55,460 nt of DNA. It comes from Firmicutes bacterium ADurb.Bin193. Its GTDB lineage: Bacteria; Bacillota; Clostridia; Monoglobales; Firm-18. Positions 32,507 through 41,025 of this stretch are shown here, piece after piece (the stretch's first letter is position 1; every line of letters begins with the position of its first letter). The notes below the pieces were generated by a model. That model had not been told where the DNA came from, searched no databases, and worked only from the letters and a program-made list of their open reading frames with translations. The translations under genes and the position numbers were made by a program. Location: positions 1 through 55,460 of the forward strand of contig MWCQ01000015.1 in assembly GCA_002070105.1 (NCBI GenBank), given 5' to 3'.

Positions 32507-32629
32507 AGTGTATTCCTCCTATTGTATATGCTTGATTGGGCTTAGCATAAAAACAGTTTTCAGGCAAGCCCCGATTAACGGATTAAATAAAATGTTATGC
32601 GATAATTATCCCATTTTGACAGTAAAAAC

Positions 32630-32658
32630 ATTATACAGTATAAACAAATTGTTGTCAA
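32630..32658 (-). promoter_or_regulatory. Strong promoter of the rpmH-mnmE operon
   Basis: On the - strand TTGACA (32658-32653), 17 nt, TATAAT (32635-32630): perfect consensus. Leader of about 117 nt to the rpmH ATG. No DnaA boxes or dnaA gene are seen here, although rpmH often neighbours oriC. Confidence 0.85.
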
Positions 32659-32692
32659 CACAAAAATGTCGTATTACAGGGTTTTGTTCGGT

Positions 32693-33832
32693 TTACATTC
32701 TTTCATGCTTAATAAGATACCATGTTGACTCGACAAGATTTTTAAATTCAGGCTCGCTAAGTCTCGGGCAGATAAAGGACTGGCGCGGTGAGTTAATGTC
32801 CTCGCCGCTTATCTGCATAAAGCCGTGTTTGTCGCAAAGTGACCGTACGCGGTCGATTTGTGCGGCAGTGTTGCGCGAAGGCATATATGTAACCGCATCA
32901 AAGTCAAGCCTTTTTAGCTCGTCAAACAGAAGCTCGAGGTAGCTGTCCTCAAAGGTTTGAGATTTTTTATCACCCGTAACGCTGTCGCCCACATCACCCA
33001 AATACGCATACGCCGATATTGCGCCGATTTCCTTTGAAAAGGCAATCAGCTTTTCAATCTTCGGACATTCATCCGTTGCGTTTATATAAAACTTTTCAAC
33101 CATATTACCCTTCAAAACGCCCAGAAGGTCGTATTCGTAATACGGGTTTTCACTGTCTTTAAGATAATCGCACGCCTTACCCTCAACCTTTATGCCAAGG
33201 TCAGACAAAAGCCTTAAAACGCCCTCGCCCTTGCCGAGCTTTTCGGTAATTTTAAGCGACAGGGCATACAAGAGGTGGCGTTCGGTTATGCTTCCGCCCT
33301 CATCGGATTTTGATAGGGGAACAATATCCCCGTCAAAATCAAGCGTTAAACCGAAGCCTGAAACAAGGCTGTTAATTTTTTCTGTCATTGCGCGGTTTCG
33401 CCTGTTTCTGGCCTCACGGTAGGGCTTTAGAAATTCGTCAACCCTGTCAATATTGCGGTGGGGAATCGAATGAAGCGCAATATACGCAACGCCGTCCTGG
33501 TCGGGATTGTTTATTCGTCTTTTTTCAATGGCCGTACCCGAAAAATCCGCGCGGCACTCCACGCCGTTTGTCGTGGCGATACCCACAATTTCGCCCGCCT
33601 CTATAAACTCCTTCGCCCCCGACACGCTGTCATGGTCCATAATACCCGCCGTGGTAAGCCCCGAAAGATATGCAAGCCAAATCGCCTTGGACGGTGAGTA
33701 GGGCGAAAAGGAATAAAAGGTATGGATATGGTTGTTAACCCATTCCCCAGCCGCTGCTTTTTCGCCTGTTTTTACAAGGCGTCTTAATTCCGAAAGCCTC
33801 TCCGCTTTGTCTTTGCTGTTTAATAAATCCAT
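32693..33832 (-). CDS. PHP-domain protein (metal-dependent phosphoesterase type)
   Basis: 379 aa. The PHP fold starts at about residue 30: NNHIHTFYSFSPYSPSKA, GIMDHDSVSGAKEF, TTNGVECRADFSGTA, AYIALHSIPHRN. These histidines and acidic residues form the trinuclear metal site. Family members hydrolyse phosphate esters, or act in polymerase proofreading; I cannot give a substrate. The C-terminal PSRNTAAQIDRVRSL and QISGEDINSP complete the site. Last gene of the eight-gene operon, 11 bp after lplA; the rpmH promoter follows without an obvious terminator. Confidence 0.8.
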   Translation of the reverse strand: MDLLNSKDKAERLSELRRLVKTGEKAAAGEWVNNHIHTFYSFSPYSPSKAIWLAYLSGLTTAGIMDHDSVSGAKEFIEAGEIVGIATTNGVECRADFSGTAIEKRRINNPDQDGVAYIALHSIPHRNIDRVDEFLKPYREARNRRNRAMTEKINSLVSGFGLTLDFDGDIVPLSKSDEGGSITERHLLYALSLKITEKLGKGEGVLRLLSDLGIKVEGKACDYLKDSENPYYEYDLLGVLKGNMVEKFYINATDECPKIEKLIAFSKEIGAISAYAYLGDVGDSVTGDKKSQTFEDSYLELLFDELKRLDFDAVTYMPSRNTAAQIDRVRSLCDKHGFMQISGEDINSPRQSFICPRLSEPEFKNLVESTWYLIKHERM

Positions 33833-33843
33833 AAAAACCTCCG

Positions 33844-34809
33844 TTACTGAATCAACTCTAAAAAGTTATCCAGGCTGATATTAAGAAAGTATTTGTTAAA
33901 ATCAAAGGCGGAAAGTGCCTTTTTAATATCCTCCGCGCCGTGGCGCACGCCCACCAAAGCCCGCTCTATTTCGGCAATTTCGCCCGTGCCGAAAAAGTCG
34001 CCGAAAATTCGGGCGTTTTTTATAATTCCGTCCTTTACATCAAGATGAATTTCGATACACCCTCCGTCAAAGCGCATATTGTTTTTGAAGGAGTATTCGG
34101 GCGAAAAACTGAAGTTCCACTCCCATGTCGAATACTTTTCCCTTTCGAGCCGGGTGATTTTATCAATATCATCATTGTTAAGAGCATACTCCTCAAAGCC
34201 GAAGATTTCGGCAAGAAGATCTTTAAACTCCTCCACGGTTATTTTTTTGTTCATGTGCGGGCTTATGTTTGTAACCCTGCTTTTAACCGATTTTATGCCC
34301 TTGCAGCTTATTTTTACCTCGTGCGGATTAAGCGCGCCCGCAATTTTTGAGATATCGGCCGAAAACAGAAGTGTTCCGTGGTGCAAAATACGGTTCTTGT
34401 AAACCGTCTGGGCGTTGCCCGAAATTTTACAGCCGTCAACTGTTATGTCGTTCCTCCCGCTGTTTTCGGCGTTTACGCCCAGATCGCGCAAAACCTTTAT
34501 CACAGGGTCGGTAAAACGCCCGAAATCGGAAAACCACCCGCCGCTGTTGCTTACTATAAAAGTGAAATTAAGGTTGCCCTTGTCGTGATAAACCGCACCG
34601 CCGCCCGTTAATCGCCTTACGACGGAAATATTGTGCTCTTTGACATACGATGTATTTATCTCCGCGGCGGTGTTCTGGCTTTTCCCAACGACTATCGTAT
34701 TGTCGTTGCGCCAGAGAATAAAGACCTCCATATCGGTCTGTTTGAGGAAATACTCCTCAAGCGCAAGGTTAAAATACGGATTCATGCTTTCGTTATTTAT
34801 GTATTTCAT
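33844..34809 (-). CDS. lplA: Lipoate-protein ligase A
   Basis: 321 aa. Attaches free lipoate to lipoyl domains, here most likely the E2 encoded three genes upstream. Motifs: NPYFNLALEEYFLK, FILWRNDNTIVVGKSQN, VVRRLTGGGAVYHDKGNLNF (lipoyl-AMP binding) and the catalytic Lys in VDGCKISGNAQ, plus a C-terminal accessory domain (WEWNFSFSPEYSF). It starts inside the E1 stop (ATGA overlap), so synthesis is coupled to the complex. Confidence 0.93.
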   Translation of the reverse strand: MKYINNESMNPYFNLALEEYFLKQTDMEVFILWRNDNTIVVGKSQNTAAEINTSYVKEHNISVVRRLTGGGAVYHDKGNLNFTFIVSNSGGWFSDFGRFTDPVIKVLRDLGVNAENSGRNDITVDGCKISGNAQTVYKNRILHHGTLLFSADISKIAGALNPHEVKISCKGIKSVKSRVTNISPHMNKKITVEEFKDLLAEIFGFEEYALNNDDIDKITRLEREKYSTWEWNFSFSPEYSFKNNMRFDGGCIEIHLDVKDGIIKNARIFGDFFGTGEIAEIERALVGVRHGAEDIKKALSAFDFNKYFLNISLDNFLELIQ

Positions 34810-37271
34810 ACGCCGTATTTATTTCTTCTCATCTTTTCCACATCCGTAAAATTGCTCTTGGGGGTATGTCCCGCAATGGGCATTATTCTCTGGTGAATTG
34901 CGTCTATTATCCAGTCGACCTGCGGGAAGAAATCCGCATCAAACTCGTATGCGGGGGTAATCCAGTTTCGCGCGCCCACGCATACGGGGGGAGCATCGAG
35001 CCAGTCAAACGCAAGCTCTGAAACCGCCGCCGCAATGTCTTTAATGTATGAGCCTCTGTCGCACGCATCGCTTGCCAAAACGATTTTACCCGTCTTTTTG
35101 ACGGACTCTATAACCTTCTCATAGTTAAAGGGCACGATTGAGCGCGCATCTATAACCTCAGCCGAAATACCGTACTTTTCCTTAAGTATTTGCGCCGCCT
35201 CTACCGCTTTATAGAGGGTTGCGCCTATTGTGAGAATAGTGACATCGCTTCCCTCGATTTTTACATCGGGCTCGCCGATGGGAACCTCGTAGTAGCCCTC
35301 GGGAACCCCGCCTTTATGAAACTGCTCGCCGACATCATAAATCCTCTGGCTTTCAAAGAACACAACAGGGTCACTGCCCGCAAGCGCACTGTTCATAAGC
35401 CCCTTTGCATCATAGGGCGTCGCGGGGAACACGCATTTAAGTCCGGGTATGTGGGCAATCATGCTCGTCCAGTCCTGCGAATGCTGTGCGCCGTATTTTG
35501 AGCCGATTGAAACACGGAGCACCACCGGCATTTTTATAACGCCCGCACTCATAGCCTGCCATTTTGAAAGCTGATTAAATACCTCATCGCCAGCTCTGCC
35601 GATAAAGTCGCAATACATAAGCTCTGCGATCACACGGCCGCCGCTCATGGCATAGCCGACCGCGCTTCCGACTATTGCGGCTTCGGATATCGGGGTGTTG
35701 AAGAACCTGTGATACGGAAGCGACTCGGTAAGGCCCCTGTATACCGCAAACGCTCCGCCCCAGTCCCTGTTGTCCTCACCGTACGCCACAAGGGTCGGGT
35801 CTTTGTAGAATTTGTCTATTATCGCCTCGAAAAGACCGTCACGAAGCTGATAAACCTTGTTTTTTGAAACGGGCTTTCCGTTTTCCTCAAAGGCGTATCT
35901 TATTTTGTTTTTAATCTGGATTACTCTCGGATTTTCTTCCATGGGGATTAAAACTTCGGGGGCGGAATCCTCCGTTTTTTCGATTTTAAGATTCGAGAAC
36001 ATAAGCCCTTCAATCTCCGAAGGATTTTTCACCAAATCCATTCGGGGCGATACGCTGTCGTCAATCGAAAGTTTAAGCGTTTTTGTAATAAGCTCCTTCG
36101 CATAGGCGTTTAGCTCCTCGATTTTTGCCCTGTCCGTAACCTTTGCCTCTAAAAGATTTGCGCTGTAAAGCTTAAGAACATCATGCTCCGCCCATGCGTC
36201 AAGCTCCTCTTTTGTTCGGTAGCTTCCCGAATCGGAAGGCGAATGTCCCGTCATGCGGTATACAATCGTGTCAAGTAAAACAGGCCCTTTGTTGTTTTTG
36301 ATTATCTCAAGCTTGCGCCTCATTGCATCAATGACCGCAAGGGGATTGTTACCGTCAACGCGCTCGGCGTGCATCTGGTCGGGGTTTACACCCGCGCCCA
36401 CACGGGCAAGAATGTTGTACGCCATTGTTTCTCCTACGGTCTGTCCACCCATACCGTAGAAATTATTGAAGAAATTAAAGATTATCGGAAGTCCGCCTCT
36501 GTAGCCTTCCTCCCATAGCTGGGTAAACTGATCCATGGACGCCATGTTAAGAGCCTCCCACACGGGGCCGCAACCCATTGAACCGTCGCCGATATTCGAA
36601 ACAACCACGCCGCCTTTTTTATTAACCCTCTTAAACAGCGCGCTTCCCATTGCGATTGTTGCGCTTCCGCCGACTATTGCGTTGTTAGGATATATTCCGA
36701 AATCGGTGAAAAATGCGTGCATGGAGCCGCCGAGTCCCTTGTTAAAGCCTGTTTTTCGGGCAAAAATCTCCGCAAGCGCACCGTAGACGAGAAAATCGAC
36801 AGCCGTTTCCTTTACGCTTTTCCGGCCGTTTTCAACCGCCTTCAAAACCGCGCCGCCCATATAGTTTTCCATTACGGACTGAAGCTCGGCATCCCCCATC
36901 TTTTCTATACACGAAAGCCCCTTCGCAAGAATTTCGCCGTGGCTTCTGTGGGAGCCGAAAATATAGTCGTTTCTGTCCAAAAGGTATGCCTGCCCGACTG
37001 CCGACGCCTCCTGACCGAGCGAAAGGTGAGCAGGGCCGGGATTGTTATACTTTATACCGTTATACTCGCCTGCGGTTTTAATGGCAAGCAGCATTGCCTC
37101 AAACTCTCGTATTATCGCCATATCCCTGTAAATACGCACGAAATCGGCATCGGTAAAATTTTTCTTTTCATCTTGAATAGACTTGTTATACCGGTTTACG
37201 GGTATGTCCTTAAATTTAACGAACCCGCTTTTACGAACTTCATTTGGATTTATAAACTGTGATTTTGGCAT
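34806..37271 (-). CDS. Fused E1 alpha-beta thiamine-dependent 2-oxoacid/acetoin-type dehydrogenase
   Basis: 821 aa from ATG 37271 (GGAG about 10 nt upstream). Residues about 30-420 are the alpha part: GPAHLSLGQEASAVG, HRSHGEILAKG, GLGGSMHAFF, NAIVGGSATIAMG, the TPP motif GDGSMGCGPVWEALN ... NFFNN, TGHSPSDSGSYRT. Residues about 480-815 are the beta part: LVAYGEDNRDWGGAF, NTPISEAAIVGSAVGYAM, AELMYCDFIGRAGDEVFNQ, GAQHSQDWTSMIAHIPGL, PFNYEKVIESVKKTGK. In most bacteria these are separate. Decarboxylates or cleaves a 2-oxo substrate and loads the acyl group onto E2. Substrate unknown. Confidence 0.88.
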   Translation of the reverse strand: MPKSQFINPNEVRKSGFVKFKDIPVNRYNKSIQDEKKNFTDADFVRIYRDMAIIREFEAMLLAIKTAGEYNGIKYNNPGPAHLSLGQEASAVGQAYLLDRNDYIFGSHRSHGEILAKGLSCIEKMGDAELQSVMENYMGGAVLKAVENGRKSVKETAVDFLVYGALAEIFARKTGFNKGLGGSMHAFFTDFGIYPNNAIVGGSATIAMGSALFKRVNKKGGVVVSNIGDGSMGCGPVWEALNMASMDQFTQLWEEGYRGGLPIIFNFFNNFYGMGGQTVGETMAYNILARVGAGVNPDQMHAERVDGNNPLAVIDAMRRKLEIIKNNKGPVLLDTIVYRMTGHSPSDSGSYRTKEELDAWAEHDVLKLYSANLLEAKVTDRAKIEELNAYAKELITKTLKLSIDDSVSPRMDLVKNPSEIEGLMFSNLKIEKTEDSAPEVLIPMEENPRVIQIKNKIRYAFEENGKPVSKNKVYQLRDGLFEAIIDKFYKDPTLVAYGEDNRDWGGAFAVYRGLTESLPYHRFFNTPISEAAIVGSAVGYAMSGGRVIAELMYCDFIGRAGDEVFNQLSKWQAMSAGVIKMPVVLRVSIGSKYGAQHSQDWTSMIAHIPGLKCVFPATPYDAKGLMNSALAGSDPVVFFESQRIYDVGEQFHKGGVPEGYYEVPIGEPDVKIEGSDVTILTIGATLYKAVEAAQILKEKYGISAEVIDARSIVPFNYEKVIESVKKTGKIVLASDACDRGSYIKDIAAAVSELAFDWLDAPPVCVGARNWITPAYEFDADFFPQVDWIIDAIHQRIMPIAGHTPKSNFTDVEKMRRNKYGV

Positions 37272-37293
37272 TCTATATTCATCTCCTAGATTT

Positions 37294-38646
37294 TTAGTGC
37301 ACCGCAAAAATTGTTTCCCTTATAATCTCACATACCGTGGGGTGGGGGAACACAAGCTCTTTTATGTCGTCAATTCTCATCTGCATTTCTATCATAAGCC
37401 CCGCTCCGTATATAATCTCGGAGGCGTAGTTTCCTATTAAATGCGCACCGAGAAGTGTTTTTGTCTTTTTGTCGACTATAATCTTGCATATTCCGTCGCC
37501 CGACATATTTTCCGCCACATACCTTCCGCTGTACATCATCGGCATTACGAATGCCTCAAAGTCAAGCCCCGCCTTTTCGGCGCTCTCCTGTGTTTCGCCG
37601 ACCGAGGCAACCTCGGGATTTGTATAGATTACGGATGGAATGGCGTTGTAGCGCATTATGTCCTTTTTGCCGAGAATGTTATTTACCGCAACCTCCGCCT
37701 CACGGTATGCGGTATGGGCGAGCATTGACCTTCCGTTTACATCGCCAGCGGCGTAAATATTCGGTATGTTGGTAAGGCACCTTTTGTCGGTAACGATTGC
37801 GCCTTTTTCGCAGTAAACACCCGCCGCCTCAAGACCTATGCCCTCCGTGCAGGGGCGCCTTCCTACCGACAACAAAACCTTGTCTGCGGGAGCGGAGTAT
37901 TCTTTACCCTCGCTCTCATATACGACGGAGTCTTCGGTAACCTTCGTAACCCTGCACCCCGTTTTGAATGAAATACCCTTTGCGGTATAATTTTTAAGAA
38001 GGATTGACGATATTTCCCTGTCTGTCGGCCCCGCTATGTTGGGCAGCATTTCGATTACCGTAACCGCGCTCCCGACAGAGTTAAAGTACGAAGCCATTTC
38101 AAGCCCGATTACGCCGCCGCCGATTATAACAAGGTTTTTCGGGACACTTTCAAGGTCAAGTATCTCTCGGTTTGTAACAATCATACCGCTTTTTAGTCCC
38201 TCTTTTACGCCCGGAATGGGGGGAATAATCGGCTCGGAGCCTGTGCAAACAATTAGGTATCTTCCCTCATACTCCGTATCGCTAACCTTTACGGTGTTTC
38301 TTCCTGTAATTATGCCCGTATCGTTTATAACCGTAACTTTTTTCGCCTTCATAAGGGACTGTACGCCCGCAACAAGAGTTTTTACAACCTTGTTTTTTCG
38401 CTCGACAACCGCTTTGTGGTCGATTTGAGAATCCGCTACCTTAATGCCGTACTGATCGGCATGCTTTGTATAGTCAAAGACCTTTGCGCAGTGCAAAAGA
38501 GCCTTTGACGGAATACAGCCCTCGTTAAGACACACTCCGCCGAGCGACCTTTTTTCGATAAGAAGAACACTAAGCCCCGCGCTTCCCGCGCGCTCCGCCG
38601 CAAGATAACCTGCGGGACCGCCGCCCAGTACTATTAAATCATACAT
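37294..38646 (-). CDS. lpdA: Dihydrolipoyl dehydrogenase (E3)
   Basis: 450 aa. FAD domain GGGPAGYLAAERAG, redox disulfide GGVCLNEGCIPSKAL (Cys39/Cys44), NAD motif IIGGGVIGLEMASYF, ANIYAAGDV-type AAGDVNGRSMLAHTA, and the C-terminal catalytic His-Glu in HPTVCEIIRE. Reoxidises dihydrolipoamide of E2 with NAD+. One-base overlap with the E2 stop; 22 bp before E1. Confidence 0.96.
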   Translation of the reverse strand: MYDLIVLGGGPAGYLAAERAGSAGLSVLLIEKRSLGGVCLNEGCIPSKALLHCAKVFDYTKHADQYGIKVADSQIDHKAVVERKNKVVKTLVAGVQSLMKAKKVTVINDTGIITGRNTVKVSDTEYEGRYLIVCTGSEPIIPPIPGVKEGLKSGMIVTNREILDLESVPKNLVIIGGGVIGLEMASYFNSVGSAVTVIEMLPNIAGPTDREISSILLKNYTAKGISFKTGCRVTKVTEDSVVYESEGKEYSAPADKVLLSVGRRPCTEGIGLEAAGVYCEKGAIVTDKRCLTNIPNIYAAGDVNGRSMLAHTAYREAEVAVNNILGKKDIMRYNAIPSVIYTNPEVASVGETQESAEKAGLDFEAFVMPMMYSGRYVAENMSGDGICKIIVDKKTKTLLGAHLIGNYASEIIYGAGLMIEMQMRIDDIKELVFPHPTVCEIIRETIFAVH

Positions 38647-39971
38647 CAGAATATGCCCCCCGTCAGTGCAAGTGTTATACTGAAGTTTTCAAGGATATGC
38701 ACAACCTCCTGCAAAAACCTTGCCGCAGGCGCACCGTCCACCGCCCTGTGGTCAAAGGTGAGCGACAGACCCATAGCCGAATAAGGCACTCCGTTTTTTG
38801 TGCGCTCCGTAAGTGCACACACGCCGAGAATACCTGTCTGAGGCGGGTTTAACACGGGGGTGAAAGACTCAACCCCAAGCGTTCCGAGATTTGTAACCGT
38901 AAAGGTTCCGCCGGTCAGAAGGTCGGGGCTTATCGTACCCTCCCTGCATGCACCCGTCAAAGCCTTGGAGCTGTTTGAGATTTCCGCAAGCGAAAGCCTG
39001 TCTGCGCCGAACAGCGTCGGCACCATCAGTCCGCGCGGAGTGTCACACGCTATACCGACATTCGCCGTATTGAAAAGGCGCATTGTATCGCCCATAAAGT
39101 GGGCGTTAAACTCTCTATGCTTCATAAGCGCGCGGGATACCGCCCAGACGATTATATCGGTTATTGTTATGTTTATATTCCCCGCCGCCTCGGCATTTTC
39201 TTTAAGCTTTTTGCGGAAGGATAATATGTCTCCCGCGTCAAAGGATGAATTTAATGTAAGCTGTGCACTGTTTGACAGCGAGGCGTGCATCGATTTTGCG
39301 ATTAACTTTCGTATATTTGAAAGCTTAACCTCATCATACTGCGAGGTTGAGGCTAAAACCGACTGCGCCTGCGGTGAGGATAGATCCGCGGTGGTAACCC
39401 TTCCGCCGATACCCGTTCCCGAAACCGCAAAGGACGACTTTGAATACTGCTCCTTCGCACCGACCGTCACCAGCTTTCCCTCGGCTATCGCGCCCTGCAC
39501 ATCACGCTCAATAATCCGACCCATCGGCCCTGTGGGGGCTATTTGCTTTATATCCACTCCGCTTTTTTCGGCAAGGTTTCTTGCGCGGGGTGAAATTTTT
39601 ATTCCGCCGTCCTGACTTACAGGCTGAATTTCAATCGTCGCGGGTTTAACCTCCTCAGCTACCGCCTCTTTAACCTCGGCAGGAGGTTCTTTTTCGGCTT
39701 CGCTGTTTGGCGCGTATACTGAAAAGTCCTCTCCCTCCTGTCCGATTACACAGACATTTGTAAGGCACTCGACATCGTCACCCTCATCGAAGAATATCGC
39801 AAGCATTTTACCCTCTACCTTGGATTCCTCCTCAAACGAGGCTTTATCCGTTTCGTAGGAAAACAGTACATCCCCTACGCTTACGCTGTCACCGACCTTT
39901 TTGTTCCATTTTGTGATAATACAGCTTTCTACCGACTGACCCTGTTTTGGCATAATTATCGGTGTTGCCAT
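38646..39971 (-). CDS. Dihydrolipoamide acyltransferase (E2)
   Basis: 441 aa from ATG 39971 (GGAG 8 nt upstream). One lipoyl domain (1-80) with lipoylated Lys43 in YETDKASFEEES; Ala/Glu/Pro-rich linker; peripheral-subunit-binding domain about 128-165 (ISPRARNLAEKSGVDIKQI, PTGPMGRIIERDV); catalytic core with TDIIVWAVSRALMKH, GTFTVTNLGTLGVESFTPV and the active DHRAVDGAPAARFLQEV. Acyl carrier core of the complex. Note SPRAR-N and a second shorter basic linker GIGGRVTTADL that mimics a partial second binding segment. Confidence 0.93.
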   Translation of the reverse strand: MATPIIMPKQGQSVESCIITKWNKKVGDSVSVGDVLFSYETDKASFEEESKVEGKMLAIFFDEGDDVECLTNVCVIGQEGEDFSVYAPNSEAEKEPPAEVKEAVAEEVKPATIEIQPVSQDGGIKISPRARNLAEKSGVDIKQIAPTGPMGRIIERDVQGAIAEGKLVTVGAKEQYSKSSFAVSGTGIGGRVTTADLSSPQAQSVLASTSQYDEVKLSNIRKLIAKSMHASLSNSAQLTLNSSFDAGDILSFRKKLKENAEAAGNINITITDIIVWAVSRALMKHREFNAHFMGDTMRLFNTANVGIACDTPRGLMVPTLFGADRLSLAEISNSSKALTGACREGTISPDLLTGGTFTVTNLGTLGVESFTPVLNPPQTGILGVCALTERTKNGVPYSAMGLSLTFDHRAVDGAPAARFLQEVVHILENFSITLALTGGIF

Positions 39972-39985
39972 TATCATTTCTCCTT

Positions 39986-41008
39986 TCAGTTAAGCATTAC
40001 CTGTCCGCCTGTTACGGGAACCGCCTGCCCTGTTTCGTATTTTTGTTCTACTATATAATATATTGCCTTCGCAACATCCTCACACTCACAGCCTCTGCCC
40101 ATGGGGACCTTGCTTTCGTAAAACCTTTTAACATCATCCACCGTTTTTGCGCCGGGAACCTTGCCTGTGTTAAGATACTGCACAAAAAGACCTTTTTCGG
40201 GGTCGCTCCACAGCGGGCCGTCAAAAAAGTTCCCAGGACAAATCGAATTTACCTTTATGTTATAGGGCACAAGCTCAAGCGCAAAGCTTTGGGTAAGACC
40301 TATCCCGCCGAATTTCCCTCCGGCGTAGGCAAAGTTTTTATTGCTTCCCTCAAGACCGGATTTTGAATTAATCTGGATTATGTCCATATAATAATCCTTT
40401 TTATACTCATGCTGTATTTTCATTACCTCCGAGGCGTATTTTACACACAAAAAATATGCCGTATAATTTATCCTTGTGACAAACTCGAAGGTTTTTGTAT
40501 CCATCTCTTCAAGGCTTCCCGCCTTTAAGACACCCGCATTGCTAATCAGAATGTCAAGCCCGCCGTATGCTTTAACGGTTGCTTTAACCATATCGCTGAC
40601 CGATGTGTCGTCGCCGACATCTACCTTTACAGCAAGGGTGCGCCCCCTGCCGTATTTTTGATTGAAGTCATCCGAAACCTTTTGGGCAAGGTCAAAGTTT
40701 AGGTCGGCTATGACGACATAAGCCCCGTTTTTCAGCATTTCCTCCGCTATGCCATGACCGAAGCCCTGTGCGCTTCCCGTTACTATCGCAATTTTTCCGC
40801 TAAGCCTTCCCGAAAGCAGCTCGTTTTCATATTCGAAAAGACCTGTACCTTCAACATATACTTTTTTATAGCCTTTTGCGTTTTCAAGGCAGTCGGGGGT
40901 TACTATGACCTCGGCATTCTCCCTGCCGCCTTCGATTCTTTTGAGTATTCCGCCGTCTTTGTCGCCCATCATTATCATTCTTAACGCAGGCTCTGTCATT
41001 TTTGACAT
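39986..41008 (-). CDS. SDR oxidoreductase, sorbitol-6-phosphate-dehydrogenase-like, with N-terminal extension
   Basis: 340 aa. Residues 1-68 are an extra N-terminal domain (MTEPALRMIMMGDKDGG, VTPDCLENAKGYKKVYVEG) not part of the classical fold. The SDR core has VTGSAQGFG (77-84), NAG (157-159), Ser217, catalytic Tyr228 and Lys232 (YAGGK) and PGNFFDGPLW. Reversible NAD(P)-dependent alcohol/ketone oxidation; sorbitol-6-phosphate is the best guess for polyol phosphate. Second enzyme gene of the operon, 17 bp after the zinc dehydrogenase. Confidence 0.75.
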   Translation of the reverse strand: MSKMTEPALRMIMMGDKDGGILKRIEGGRENAEVIVTPDCLENAKGYKKVYVEGTGLFEYENELLSGRLSGKIAIVTGSAQGFGHGIAEEMLKNGAYVVIADLNFDLAQKVSDDFNQKYGRGRTLAVKVDVGDDTSVSDMVKATVKAYGGLDILISNAGVLKAGSLEEMDTKTFEFVTRINYTAYFLCVKYASEVMKIQHEYKKDYYMDIIQINSKSGLEGSNKNFAYAGGKFGGIGLTQSFALELVPYNIKVNSICPGNFFDGPLWSDPEKGLFVQYLNTGKVPGAKTVDDVKRFYESKVPMGRGCECEDVAKAIYYIVEQKYETGQAVPVTGGQVMLN

Positions 41009-41025
41009 TTCAAGTCCTCCTTTTG

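Noticed and set aside
32031-32567. 178-aa version of RnpA
   Set aside because: The extra N-terminus is the rpmH gene read in another frame.
32507-32692. oriC next to rpmH
   Set aside because: No TTATCCACA-like boxes and no dnaA; the A/T-rich gap is explained by the rpmH promoter.
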